From Streptomyces justiciae (GTDB lineage: Bacteria > Actinomycetota > Actinomycetes > Streptomycetales > Streptomycetaceae): a stretch of 64,000 nt of DNA. Location of the stretch: positions 164,972 to 228,971 of the forward strand of contig NZ_JADDXU010000017.1 of NCBI RefSeq assembly GCF_015163075.1, given 5' to 3'. The notes under the pieces are model-generated. The model saw only the letters and a list, made by a program, of their open reading frames with translations, was not told the origin of the DNA and ran no database searches. Of this stretch, positions 17,287 through 25,500 are shown piece by piece (the first letter of the stretch is position 1; each line of letters begins with the position of its first letter). A program made the position numbers and the translations under genes.

Positions 17287-18102
17287 ATGCAAGATCAGAC
17301 AGCCCTGCGCGGGGACTGCGGGAGCTGCTTCGGGCTGTGCTGCGTCGCCCTGCCCTTCACGGCCTCGACCGACTTCGCCGTGGACAAGCCGGCCGGCAAG
17401 CCCTGCGCGAACCTCCAGGACGACCACCGGTGCGGCATCCATGCCCGGCTGCGGCAGCAGGGCTTCACGGGCTGCACGGTCTACGACTGCTTCGGCGCCG
17501 GACAGAAGGTCTCGCAGGTGACCTTCGGCGGCGCGGACTGGCGGACCGGCGGGCCTGAGCACGCGCGCCGCATGTTCGACGTCTTCCCGGTCGTGCGCCA
17601 GCTGCACGAACTGCTCTGGTATCTCACGGAGGCGCTCACCCTCCCCGCCGCCCGCCCGGTCCACGCCGACCTGCGCCGCATGCTGGAGCGGACAGAGAAG
17701 CTCACCCTCTGGACCCCCGAGGAACTGGGGGCGCTGGACGTGGGCGCGCACCGCCAAGAGGTCAACGTGCTCCTGCTGCGGACCAGCGAACTGGTGCGGG
17801 CCGGTACCCGCGGCAAGAAGAAGGACCGCCGGGGCGCGGACCTGATGGGCGCCCGCCTCCGGAACGCCGACCTGCGCGGCGCGAACCTCCGCGGCGCCTA
17901 CCTCATCGCTGCCGACCTCACCGGCGCCGACCTGCGCGGCGCGGACCTGATCGGCGCCGACCTCCGCGACACCGACCTCACGAACGCCGACCTGACCGAC
18001 GCCTTCTTCCTGACCCAGCCCCAGGTGAACGCGGCGCGGGGGAGTGCGGGCACGCGATTGCCGACGTCGGTCACGCGCCCGGGGCACTGGACACAGGGCT
18101 GA
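17287..18102 (+). CDS. Cys-cluster (CxxCxxCC-like) domain fused to pentapeptide repeats
   Basis: A 271-aa protein with two parts. The N-terminus has C11-x2-C14-x3-C18-C19, then further Cys (KPCANL, HRCGIH, TGCTVYDC), like the YkgJ zinc- or iron-chelating family. A helical middle follows (FDVFPVVRQLHELLWYL). Residues about 180-240 are a run of A(D/N)LxG pentapeptide repeats (RNADLRGANL, TGADLRGADLIGADL), which fold into a right-handed quadrilateral beta-helix. Pentapeptide proteins may mimic DNA or act as scaffolds; the Cys part suggests metal binding. The start appears leaderless. The function is unknown. Confidence 0.8.
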   Translation: MQDQTALRGDCGSCFGLCCVALPFTASTDFAVDKPAGKPCANLQDDHRCGIHARLRQQGFTGCTVYDCFGAGQKVSQVTFGGADWRTGGPEHARRMFDVFPVVRQLHELLWYLTEALTLPAARPVHADLRRMLERTEKLTLWTPEELGALDVGAHRQEVNVLLLRTSELVRAGTRGKKKDRRGADLMGARLRNADLRGANLRGAYLIAADLTGADLRGADLIGADLRDTDLTNADLTDAFFLTQPQVNAARGSAGTRLPTSVTRPGHWTQG

Positions 18103-18104
18103 GC

Positions 18105-18530
18105 CGCGCTGGGTGACGGGGGTCTGCTGCTGGGCGCCGAAGGCCGCGGGGCTGGGCCGCGCCCGGGTGACGGCGGTCTGCTGCTGGGCGCCGAAGGCCG
18201 CGGGGCTAGGCCGCGCTGGGTGACGGCGGTCTGCTTGCCGGCTCTGAGGACCGCGGGGCTGACTCGCGCCCGAGTGGCGGCGGGCTGCTGTCAGCTCCGA
18301 GGACCGCGGGGTTGAGTCGCGCCCGGGTGGCGGCGCTCTGCTGCCGGGCTCCGGCGACCGCGGGACTGGGCCGCGCCCGGGTGGACGGCGGCCTGCTTCC
18401 GGCCCCGATGACCGCGGGGCTGGGCAAGCGCCGGGCGTCAGCGACCTGCTTCCGGCCCCGAAGACCGCAGGGCTGGGCCCCGCGCGCTGACAGCGGCCTG
18501 CTCCCCGTCTCCGAAGACCGCCGAACGCCC
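18105..18530. repeat. Degenerate ~54-bp tandem repeat, about eight copies
   Basis: The landmark (t/c)CTGCT recurs near 18123, 18177, 18230, 18284, 18337, 18392, 18445 and 18497, spacings 52-55 nt. Each unit reads roughly GACCGCGGGGCTGGGCCGCG, then CCGGGTGGCGGC, CTGCT and GGCCCCGAA. The first two units are almost identical and the right-hand ones more diverged. Spacings not divisible by 3 and lack of a start argue against coding. It fills the 446-nt gap between the convergent pentapeptide and P450 genes. Confidence 0.85.
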
Positions 18531-18548
18531 GCCGTGCACGCCCCGGGC

Positions 18549-20117
18549 TCAGTCCCCCACCCCGTGCACCGGGCACCGCGTCTCCGCCCCCGGCATCACC
18601 TCCGCCTCAGCCCCCGAGCCCGCCTCAACCCTCGAGTCCACCTCAGCCCCCGAGCCCGCCCCAGCCTCCGCACCGACCGGCACCCCCACCCGCCTCCGCT
18701 CCAGCCCCAGCCGCAACCCCTCCGGCATCAAGGTCAACCGCTCGGTCACCCGTAGGCGGTACGTCGGGTCGGCGTGCAGGTCGTAGCGGCGCAGCAGCAG
18801 GCCCAGTACCAGCGTGGCCTCGTGCAGGGCGAACTGGCGGCCGATGCAGGCCCGTGCGCCCGTGCCGAACGGCTTGAAGGTGTGCGGGGCGCGCTGGCGT
18901 ACCGCCTTGGGGTCGAAGCGGTCCGGGTCGAAGTGTTCGGCGTCCGCGCCCCACACCTCCGGGTCGCGGTGCAGCATCGGCGTGAGGACGAGCGTCCACG
19001 CGCCGCGCCGCATCGGATGCTCCCCGGCGAGCACCGTGTCCTCGACGGCCTCCCGGGCGAAGGCGGGCGCGGTCGGCCACAGCCGCAGCGACTCGTCGAG
19101 GACCCGGCGGACGTAGCGGAGCCTGGCCACCTGGTCGTAGCCGGGTGTCTCCGCGTCGCCCCACACCCGGTCCACCTCCGCACGGGCGCGCGCCGCGACG
19201 TCGGGGTGCCGGGAGAGGTAGTGCAGGGCGAAGGACAGCGCGCCCGACGTGGTCTCGTGCCCGGCCACCAGGAAGGTGATCACCTGGCGGCGGACGTTCT
19301 CCGCGGACAGCCGCTCACCGGTCTCCGGATGGGCGGTCTCCAGCATCCGGTCGAGGAGGTCGCCGTTGCCGCCGCCCGCCCTCCGGCGCTGCCGCACCAA
19401 GTCGTCGACCGTTCGGTTCAGATAGGAGATGTCGGCTTCGTTCCGGCGCCCCGCCCGGCGCAGCAACCCCGGCCACGGCACGGAGTTGAGCCGCTGCGCA
19501 TACGTCAGCGTGCCCACCATCGCGGTGATGAAGGGATGCGGGCGCGAGCGTGCGAAGGAGCCGAAGTCATGGCCGAAGCCGGTCCGTGCGATCGTCTCCA
19601 GCGTCAGCTTGGTCATGTCGCCGGGCACGTCCACCGTGCGGCCCGCCGCCAGCTCCGCGTCCCAGTGGTCCGTGAGCTGCCCCGCCACGGCCAGCATCAT
19701 GGGGTGGTAGCCCTCCATCGCCTCCCGGCTGAAGCCGGGCGCGAGCACGTCGTGCGCCAGCTGCCAGTTCGGTTCGTGGTTGTACGCCGTGAACAGCCCG
19801 TCCCCGGCGACCGGCCGCAGATTGGCCACCCCGAGCCCCACATGCTTCGCGAACCGCGTCTCGTCCGCGAGGTCGGCCGCCAGCTTCGCGCCCCAGACGA
19901 ACACGAACTCCCGGTCGAAGGCCTTGCGCCGGTAGATCGGCCCCAGCTGACGGGCGTACTTCAGGGAGTCCTGGAGCGGGGTGCGCCGGTTCGCCCCGAG
20001 CACATCGCCGAGCAGCGGCAGCCGCCGCGGCGGATGCGGGATGCGGTGCAGCTCGGGCCAGCCCTGCTCGGCGCTGCGGAACCCCTTCGGCAGCGCCTGG
20101 TTGCTCGTCTCCGCCAT
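18549..20117 (-). CDS. Cytochrome P450, single-domain CYP102-like
   Basis: A 522-aa P450. I-helix AGHETT is at 285-290, K-helix ESLR at 342-345 and the heme loop FGTGARACIG with Cys424. The heme region (ACIGRQFALHEATLVLG) closely resembles the heme domain of P450-BM3, a fatty-acid hydroxylase, but no reductase domain follows. It resembles CYP102B of S. coelicolor in this (from memory). A low-complexity tail of about 45 aa (GAEAGAGSGAEVDSRVEA) ends in CPVHGVGD. It needs external ferredoxin/reductase or flavodoxin partners, which are not in the window. ATG 20117 has AGGGAG upstream. It is divergent from a tetR gene that probably controls it. Confidence 0.92.
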   Translation of the reverse strand: MAETSNQALPKGFRSAEQGWPELHRIPHPPRRLPLLGDVLGANRRTPLQDSLKYARQLGPIYRRKAFDREFVFVWGAKLAADLADETRFAKHVGLGVANLRPVAGDGLFTAYNHEPNWQLAHDVLAPGFSREAMEGYHPMMLAVAGQLTDHWDAELAAGRTVDVPGDMTKLTLETIARTGFGHDFGSFARSRPHPFITAMVGTLTYAQRLNSVPWPGLLRRAGRRNEADISYLNRTVDDLVRQRRRAGGGNGDLLDRMLETAHPETGERLSAENVRRQVITFLVAGHETTSGALSFALHYLSRHPDVAARARAEVDRVWGDAETPGYDQVARLRYVRRVLDESLRLWPTAPAFAREAVEDTVLAGEHPMRRGAWTLVLTPMLHRDPEVWGADAEHFDPDRFDPKAVRQRAPHTFKPFGTGARACIGRQFALHEATLVLGLLLRRYDLHADPTYRLRVTERLTLMPEGLRLGLERRRVGVPVGAEAGAGSGAEVDSRVEAGSGAEAEVMPGAETRCPVHGVGD

Positions 20118-20165
20118 GACGCGATCTCCCTTGGTACGGGGGCGGGTTGGGCGTGTTGTACGTGG

Positions 20166-20203
20166 GTTCAATAACGCGCTCAAGTCTGGTCCCGTTGTTG
20201 AAC
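20166..20203. promoter_or_regulatory. Inverted repeat between P450 and tetR
   Basis: GTTCAATAACG at 20166-20176 and CGTTGTTGAAC at 20193-20203 match at 10 of 11 positions around a 16-nt spacer. It sits in the 128-nt divergent region, suiting a TetR operator acting on both genes. Confidence 0.6.
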
Positions 20204-20233
20204 CGGCGTCAAGTAAAGGAACCGTGGCCGGGA

Positions 20234-20239
20234 TAAGGT
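20234..20239 (+). promoter_or_regulatory. Leaderless -10 box TAAGGT
   Basis: TAAGGT ends 6 nt before ATG 20246 of the tetR gene; no ribosome binding site is seen. Confidence 0.55.
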
Positions 20240-20245
20240 GCGGTC

Positions 20246-20854
20246 ATGGCCGCCAACCAGGGGGAGCGCACCCGCCGCCGGCTCAGCACCGAGGAGCGCC
20301 GGGAACAACTCCTCGTCGTCGGCGCGCGGCTGTTCTCGGAGAGCCCGTACGACGACGTGTGGATCGAGCGCGTCGCCGAGATCGCCGGTGTCTCGCGCGG
20401 CCTGCTCTACTACTACTTCCCGACCAAACGGGACTTCTTCGCGGCGGTCGTCGAGCGCGAGAGCGGCCGGATGCTGCGGATGACCGCGGCGGTCCCCGGC
20501 ATCCCGGTGCGGGAGCAACTGGCCGCGGGGCTCGACACGTTCCTGGAGTACGTCGAGGCCCACGCGCACGGCTTCCGCGCCTTCCACCGGGCCGACGCGG
20601 CCGGGGACCAGGCCGTGCGCAAGGTCTATCAGCGGGCCCTGGCCGCGCAGGAACGCCAGATCCTGGCGGCGCTGGCCGCGGACCCCGAGTTCGGCGCCGG
20701 CTTCGAGGCGCGGCCCGAGACCACGCTCGCCGTGCGCGGCTGGCTGGCGTTCATCACGGCCGTCTGCCTGGAGTGGCTGAGGGGCTCGGAGCTGTCCCGG
20801 GAGCAGGTGCGCGACCTGTGTGCTCGCGCGCTGCTGGGCGTCCTCGGCGTCTGA
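20246..20854 (+). CDS. TetR-family regulator
   Basis: A 202-aa TetR protein. The N-terminal HTH is at about residues 18-64 with RREQLLVVGARLFSE, VWIERVAEIAGVSRGLLYYY and FPTKRDFFAAVV. The C-terminal ligand domain is helical and includes GFRAFHRADAAGDQAVR. The gene is leaderless and divergent from the CYP102-like P450 over a shared inverted repeat, so it most likely represses the P450 and itself and responds to a P450 substrate such as a fatty acid (inference; BM3 is controlled by an unrelated-sequence but also HTH-type repressor). It ends 85 nt before the iron-regulated gene. Confidence 0.92.
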   Translation: MAANQGERTRRRLSTEERREQLLVVGARLFSESPYDDVWIERVAEIAGVSRGLLYYYFPTKRDFFAAVVERESGRMLRMTAAVPGIPVREQLAAGLDTFLEYVEAHAHGFRAFHRADAAGDQAVRKVYQRALAAQERQILAALAADPEFGAGFEARPETTLAVRGWLAFITAVCLEWLRGSELSREQVRDLCARALLGVLGV

Positions 20855-20908
20855 ACTTTCGCGAAGGGTCAGGGGTGGTGGTTGGCGTGCACCCCGATCT
20901 CCGATAGG

Positions 20909-20927
20909 TTAGGCAAGGCTTACCTAA
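20909..20927. promoter_or_regulatory. Iron box for a DmdR1/DtxR-type repressor
   Basis: TTAGGCAAGGCTTACCTAA is a 19-bp near-palindrome matching the actinobacterial iron box (TTAGGTTAGGCTCACCTAA). Its right end runs into the Shine-Dalgarno AGGAGG (20927-20932) of the DUF2470 gene, so iron-loaded repressor would block transcription. Confidence 0.88.
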
Positions 20928-20939
20928 GGAGGTTCTGGG

Positions 20940-21677
20940 ATGGGTGCTGGGACGGTTGACAGCCACAGCTGGGCGGCCGCGCCCTCCGCGGCGGAGCGGG
21001 CGCGCTCTGTGCTCGCCACCGCGTGGTCGTGCGCGGTGACCGCGGACGGCGGTCGTGAGGAGCTCGTCGGCGCGCACACGGTCGCCGAGGACGGCCGTGT
21101 GCTCCTCGACGTCCCCGACGACAGCGCGCTGCTCGCGGCCGCGATCTGCGCCCCGCGCGGAGAGCCGTCCGCCGTGCTGGAGTTCGCCGACGTCTCGCCC
21201 GTTCCCGTGCGCAACCGTATCCGGGCCCGTATGTGGCTCGCGGGCTGGTTCGCCCCCGAGGACGAGCGGCTGGCGTTCACGGCGACCCGGGTCGTCCTGC
21301 GGCAGCCGTCCGGCGCCGTCGTCGTCGACCTCGACGAGTTCGCCGCCGCCGCACCCGACCCGCTGGCCGCGGCTGAGGCCCGGCTGTTGACGCATCTCGC
21401 CGACTGCCACTCCGACGCGGTCGAGCGCCTCACCCGGCTCGTCGAACCCGACAGCCTGCACGGCGCGGTCAAGGTCCAGCCCGTCGCGGTCGACCGGCAC
21501 GGACTGACCCTGCGCATCGAACGCGCCCGCGCCCACGGCGACGTACGCCTGCCCTTCCACCGGCCCGCCGACGACGTCGGACAGCTCACCGAGCGCATGC
21601 ACGTCCTGCTCGGCCAGGCCGCCTCCGCCTCCTGCGCGCGTGCGCTACAGCGGCAGCGCACAGACGGCGACGGGTGA
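20940..21677 (+). CDS. DUF2470 protein under iron control
   Basis: A 245-aa protein. Its C-terminal part (LTHLADCHSDAVERLTRLV and LRIERARAHGDVRLPF) is the DUF2470 domain, found in HugZ-like heme-utilisation proteins; the N-terminal part resembles a split-barrel pyridoxamine-oxidase-like fold (WLAGWFAPEDERLAF). It has an iron box overlapping the ribosome binding site, so it is expected when iron is scarce, possibly in heme binding or breakdown. The conserved DxxHSDAxxRL segment holds the likely heme-contact His. No transport genes are adjacent. Its 3' end overlaps the convergent lactonase gene by 33 nt. Confidence 0.85.
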   Translation: MGAGTVDSHSWAAAPSAAERARSVLATAWSCAVTADGGREELVGAHTVAEDGRVLLDVPDDSALLAAAICAPRGEPSAVLEFADVSPVPVRNRIRARMWLAGWFAPEDERLAFTATRVVLRQPSGAVVVDLDEFAAAAPDPLAAAEARLLTHLADCHSDAVERLTRLVEPDSLHGAVKVQPVAVDRHGLTLRIERARAHGDVRLPFHRPADDVGQLTERMHVLLGQAASASCARALQRQRTDGDG

Positions 21678-22847
21678 CGCGAACGGCCGGCCCGCGAGCC
21701 GCAGCCGACCGCTGTCCGCGTCCACGCGGAACACGCTCACCGTGCCCGACCGCTGGTTCGCCGCGAACAGCAGCGTGCCGTCCGGCGACAGGGCGATCTG
21801 CCGCGGGAAGTCACCGGCCACCGGCACCGTGTCGAGGAGCCGGAGCCGGGCGCCGTCCGTCTCCACCGCGTAGCGCGTGAGGCTGTTGTGGCCCCGGTTG
21901 GCGAGGTAGGCGTACCCGCCGTCCGGCGTCACCACGAGCTGCGCCGGATAGCTGGTGCCCGGGCCGGTGCCCGTGGACTGCGCCGCGCCGATGGTGAGCC
22001 GGCCGGTGTCGGCGTCGTAGGCGCAGACGGCGACGGTGTTGTCGACCTCGTTGGCGAGGTAGGCGTACCGGCCGCCGGGATGGAACGTGAGATGCCGCGG
22101 CCCGGCCCCCGGCCGGGTGTGGGCCCGCGCCACCTCGGTGAGCTTTCCGGTCCGCTCGTCGAGGCGGTACGTGTAGACCGTGTCCGTGCCCAGGTCGACG
22201 GCAAGGAGATGACCGCCGTCCGGGCTGGTGACGAACTGGTGGGCGTGCGGGCCCTCCTGCCCCGGCCCCGGTTCCGGCGTGGAGTGCGTGACGAGGTCGG
22301 CGCGCTCGCCGATCGCCCCCGAGGCGTCCAGCGGATGCACGGCCACACTGCCGTCGCCGTAGTTCGCGCTCAGCAGCCAGCGCCCGCCCGGATGCACCGA
22401 CAGATGACAGGGCGCCCCGCCGCCGCTGCTCCGGCTCCCCAGCACCTCGCGGTCGGAGAGCCGTACGGCGGTCACGGCGCCCTTCTCCCGCTCGTTCACC
22501 GCGTACAGCGTGCGGCCGTCGGGGTGCAGGGCGAGGTACGACGGGTCACCGACGCCGGTGAGCGTGCTGCCGCCGGTCACCTCGCCCGTCTCGGTGTCGT
22601 ACGTGGCGAAGGAGATGCCGGTGCCGCCGTCCTCGACGGAGGTGTAGGTGCCGAGGGCCAGGGGGCGGGGGCCGGAAGGCGTGGGCGAGGGGGAGGGTGA
22701 GGTGGCGGCGGTGTCCGGGCCCGCCTCCGGAGAGGCGGCCTGAGGCGCCTCGGGCCCGGCGTCGTCGCACGAGGAAACCACCGTCACCGCGGCCGTCCCC
22801 GCGAGCGCGCCGACGAACCGACGCCTGCTCCAGTCGCCCCTGCCCAT
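21645..22847 (-). CDS. Lactonase-fold (YbhE/Pgl-like) lipoprotein
   Basis: A 400-aa protein with a Tat-lipoprotein signal: SRRRFVGALAG at residues 7-17 and lipobox VVSSC ending at about residue 27. A Ser/Pro-rich linker (SPSPSPTPSG) precedes a seven-bladed propeller of the 6-phosphogluconolactonase-like family, with repeated units such as SYLALHPDGRTLYAVNE, HLTFHPGGRYAYLANE and QLVVTPDGGYAYLANRGHN. Cytoplasmic members hydrolyse 6-phosphogluconolactone; this one is exported and lipid-anchored, so its lactone substrate must be different and is unknown. ATG 22847 gives the proper signal; the longer frame does not. Confidence 0.87.
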   Translation of the reverse strand: MGRGDWSRRRFVGALAGTAAVTVVSSCDDAGPEAPQAASPEAGPDTAATSPSPSPTPSGPRPLALGTYTSVEDGGTGISFATYDTETGEVTGGSTLTGVGDPSYLALHPDGRTLYAVNEREKGAVTAVRLSDREVLGSRSSGGGAPCHLSVHPGGRWLLSANYGDGSVAVHPLDASGAIGERADLVTHSTPEPGPGQEGPHAHQFVTSPDGGHLLAVDLGTDTVYTYRLDERTGKLTEVARAHTRPGAGPRHLTFHPGGRYAYLANEVDNTVAVCAYDADTGRLTIGAAQSTGTGPGTSYPAQLVVTPDGGYAYLANRGHNSLTRYAVETDGARLRLLDTVPVAGDFPRQIALSPDGTLLFAANQRSGTVSVFRVDADSGRLRLAGRPFASPVAVCALPL

Positions 22848-22929
22848 GCACGCACCTAAGGTCGGTTGCCCGTTCGCCAGCCACCATGACCCGGACCACG
22901 TCCCGTACGCAAACACGCGCCCCTGGCGG

Positions 22930-24207
22930 TCACCTGGAACGCCTGGCGAGGGCGAGCCGGTTCCTGCGTACGCGCTCCTGGAACTTGGTGAGCCGGGGCA
23001 GCCGCTCGCGCTGCTCCCGGGAGGTGCGGTCCAGCTCCTCCAGCAGCCGGCGCGAGCGGTGCTCGGTGTCCAGCTCGTCGAGGATGCGGTTCACCTCGGT
23101 CAGCACCGCCCCGTGCAGCTGCCACTGACGGGCGTCGCGCTGCACCTCCTCCAGGAGCAGCTGGGCGAGCTTGTCGCGAGTGGCGGCGGCCTGCCGCAGC
23201 TCGGAGGCGAGCCGCTCCTCGGCCGACTCGGCGCTCTGGCTGACATGGGCGGTGACCAGCACAGCGAAGCTGACGATGGCGTCGGCGACCTCGGACAGCA
23301 GCTGGTCCACGACGGCGCCCGGCTGCGCGGGGAACAACGGCTCGGGGTCGCGTTGCTTGGCGAGGTCGGCGAACGTGCGGGCGAGGACCCGCAGCACGAC
23401 CGTGCAGATCTCCAGCGTGTCCAGCCCGGTGCGCAGCACCACCCGGTGCAGCAGCCCCTCGCGGACGCGCGGATTGAGCCGCAGGCTGTCCTCGGCCTGT
23501 CTCAGGGCGGCGTCCACCTCGACGATGTCGTGGTCGAGCCGGCGTGCCTCGTGCAGCCGCTCCCGCGCGCGCTCCACGGGCGTGCGGCCCGCGGCCTCCT
23601 CGCCCATGCGCAGCATCAACTGCCGTACCCGGCGTGCCAGTCCCTCGATCGACTCGCCCGCCTCGTCCACCCACACCGGCGGCGCGAACAGCAGGTTGAA
23701 GCCGAGCCCGACGACCGCCCCGATCAGCGTCTCCAGCACCCGCGCCCACGCGGTGTCCCCGACCGTCGTCACCCCGAGGACCAGCATCGCGCTGATCGCC
23801 ACCTCGGGCACGTACTCGTCGACCTTCACCAGATGCCCCACCGCCAGCGAGGCCAGGATCAGCAGTGCGAGACTCCACCAGGTCAGTCCCACCAGCAGGC
23901 TGAAGGCGATGGCGACCAGTACACCGGCCACCACCGAGTTGACCCGGCGGATGCCGTTGGTGAGCGTCGCGTAGAGGGTGACCTGGACGACCAGCAGCGC
24001 GGTCAGGGGCGCGGTGAGCGGGGCCGCCTCCGGGCTCAGGCGCAGCGCGATGACGTACGCGATCGTCGCCGCGGCCGCGGACCGCAGCGCATGGACGACC
24101 GCGGGGTCCCTGCGTCGCTTCACGAAGCGCACCAGGGACGCCATCCACTCACGTACATCCAGCATCCTCAGGCTGTTCCTCTTCCACAGGGGCACCGTCG
24201 TACTCAT
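22930..24207 (-). CDS. FUSC / aromatic acid exporter-like membrane protein
   Basis: A 425-aa protein. Residues about 40-170 contain five or six hydrophobic helices (AAAATIAYVIALRL, TALLVVQVTLYATLTNG, VAGVLVAIAFSLLVGL, LETLIGAVVGLGFNLLFAPP), typical of half-size FUSC/ArAE exporters. The rest is a long charged helical cytoplasmic domain with coiled-coil character, ending TKFQERVRRNRLALARRSR. Such proteins export aromatic acids or phenolic compounds and work as dimers. ATG 24207 lies within an inverted repeat, and a TACGGT box 5 nt upstream suggests a leaderless message. Substrate unknown. Confidence 0.85.
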   Translation of the reverse strand: MSTTVPLWKRNSLRMLDVREWMASLVRFVKRRRDPAVVHALRSAAAATIAYVIALRLSPEAAPLTAPLTALLVVQVTLYATLTNGIRRVNSVVAGVLVAIAFSLLVGLTWWSLALLILASLAVGHLVKVDEYVPEVAISAMLVLGVTTVGDTAWARVLETLIGAVVGLGFNLLFAPPVWVDEAGESIEGLARRVRQLMLRMGEEAAGRTPVERARERLHEARRLDHDIVEVDAALRQAEDSLRLNPRVREGLLHRVVLRTGLDTLEICTVVLRVLARTFADLAKQRDPEPLFPAQPGAVVDQLLSEVADAIVSFAVLVTAHVSQSAESAEERLASELRQAAATRDKLAQLLLEEVQRDARQWQLHGAVLTEVNRILDELDTEHRSRRLLEELDRTSREQRERLPRLTKFQERVRRNRLALARRSR

Positions 24208-24229
24208 TGCGGACCGTAACTGTCCGCAA
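24207..24229. promoter_or_regulatory. Inverted repeat TTGCGGAC-N7-GTCCGCAA over the FUSC start
   Basis: Perfect 8-bp arms overlap the FUSC start codon and its predicted -10 box. A second palindrome, TGTTGGCAACA at 24242-24252, lies between it and the next rightward gene. Either could bind a regulator shared by the divergent pair; no regulator gene is adjacent. Confidence 0.5.
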
Positions 24230-24282
24230 GGATGCCTAGATTGTTGGCAACAGCAGGTCGGCGGCAAGAGGGGAGACCAGTG

Positions 24283-24867
24283 ATGGCGGACACCCGAGGC
24301 TTCGAGGTTCTCACAGGTGCGCACGACTATCTTCGCGAGGCGGTCGCGGGGGTGCCGGCGGGGGCCTGGGGAGCGGCGACGCCGTGCAGCGCGTGGACGG
24401 CACGCCAGGTGCTCAACCACGCGCGGCTCGACCAGCAGGGCTACGGTCTCGCGCTCACCGGCGGTCGCCCCGACTCCGACCCCTTCCACCCCGAGGACGC
24501 CCTCGCCGCGGACCCGTCGGCGCAGCTCGACGAGGTGCTGCGGGCGGTCGAGGCCGCCTACGCCGGGCTGCCCGCCGACGCCGAGGCGGTGCCCACGCCC
24601 CTCGGCCCGCTGCCCCTGCCGTTCGCCGCTGCGGCGGCCGCGATGGACGCGGCCGTGCACGCCTGGGACATTGCCGTCGCGACGGGCCAGGACCTACCGC
24701 TCACGGAGGCGCTGGCCGAGGGCATCCGGCCACTCGCGGACCGCCTCGTGGACCATCTCCGCGACTCCTACCAGGTGTTCGCCCCCGCACGGCAGGTGCC
24801 GGCCGGCGCGAGCCGGGCCGAGTCCCTGCTCGCCTTCCTCGGCCGCGACCCGCACTGGAAGCCCTGA
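24283..24867 (+). CDS. TIGR03086-type mycothiol-dependent metalloprotein
   Basis: A 194-aa protein of the DinB/mycothiol maleylpyruvate isomerase N-terminal family (TIGR03086). The signature TPCSAWTARQVLNHA is at about residues 36-50, and DAAVHAWDIAVATGQ provides the second and third metal-binding His. Members bind a divalent metal and are thought to use mycothiol for isomerisation or detoxification. ATG 24283 with GGGGAG 7 nt upstream is chosen; an adjacent GTG at 24280 would add one residue. It is divergent from the FUSC exporter, which might handle a related aromatic compound (inference). Confidence 0.87.
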   Translation: MADTRGFEVLTGAHDYLREAVAGVPAGAWGAATPCSAWTARQVLNHARLDQQGYGLALTGGRPDSDPFHPEDALAADPSAQLDEVLRAVEAAYAGLPADAEAVPTPLGPLPLPFAAAAAAMDAAVHAWDIAVATGQDLPLTEALAEGIRPLADRLVDHLRDSYQVFAPARQVPAGASRAESLLAFLGRDPHWKP

Positions 24868-24877
24868 ACCCCCGGGG

Positions 24878-25459
24878 TCAGGCGGTGCCGGCGGCCCGGC
24901 TGCGGGACCGGTAACCGGCGATCTTCGCGAGGTTGCCGCACCGCTCCATCGAGCACCAACGCCGCCGCCGGGCCTGGGAGTCGTCGAGGAACAGCAGGGA
25001 ACACTCCGGGTTCTCGCACTCCTTGACCCGTGCCATCAGCGGCCCGCTCGCCAGCAGTACGGCGTCCCGCGCGACGGTGGCCAGGGCCGCCCGCGCGGGA
25101 TGCCGCGCCGTCCAGCGCACCGCGCCCCACTGGGGTGCCAGATCCGGCCGCGCCGCCGTGGCGTTGATCAGCTCGACGTCGGCCTCCTCCGGCTCCCGCC
25201 CCGCCATCGCGGCCCGCACGAAGCGATGAACGGCCTCGCGCAGCAGCCGGGCGTCCGCGAGATCCCGCGCGGTCACCCGCACCGGCTCCTCGCCCGCCGC
25301 CAGCTCCGCCTGGGTCAGCCAGCGCGCCAGGGCGGCGGTGTCCGGCAGCCGCTCTTTGGGCGTGGCGTGCCGTTTGCCGAGCGTGGCGACGAAATTCAGA
25401 CAGGGGCGGCCCCCGATGAACGGGAAGACGAGATCGGGGTCGGTGCTCGTGACGGTCAC
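24878..25459 (-). CDS. CGNR zinc-finger (ABATE-type) putative regulator
   Basis: A 193-aa protein. The N-terminal ABATE domain contains GGRPCLNFVATLGKR and a helical stress-response-like region (LADARLLREAVHRFVRA). The C-terminal zinc finger has Cys in KECENPECSLLF and WCSMERCGNLAK, the CGNR signature, which binds DNA. GTG 25459 is chosen over an upstream frame because a TAGGCT -10 box lies 7 nt before it, giving a leaderless message, and similarity starts there. It is divergent from the oxidoreductase gene across an inverted repeat and may control it. It converges on the TIGR03086 gene. Confidence 0.88.
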   Translation of the reverse strand: MTVTSTDPDLVFPFIGGRPCLNFVATLGKRHATPKERLPDTAALARWLTQAELAAGEEPVRVTARDLADARLLREAVHRFVRAAMAGREPEEADVELINATAARPDLAPQWGAVRWTARHPARAALATVARDAVLLASGPLMARVKECENPECSLLFLDDSQARRRRWCSMERCGNLAKIAGYRSRSRAAGTA

Positions 25460-25466
25460 GACGTCG

Positions 25467-25472
25467 AGCCTA
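25467..25472 (-). promoter_or_regulatory. Leaderless -10 box TAGGCT (minus strand)
   Basis: On the minus strand TAGGCT is followed by 7 nt and then GTG 25459 of the CGNR gene. This supports the chosen start. Confidence 0.5.
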
Positions 25473-25500
25473 CCTGCCGCGGGCCAGGCCTTGACACCTC

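Noticed and set aside
18206..18427. Short frames with repeated Arg/Pro peptides in the 54-bp repeat
   Set aside because: Unit lengths of 52-55 nt break the frame and there is no ribosome binding site.
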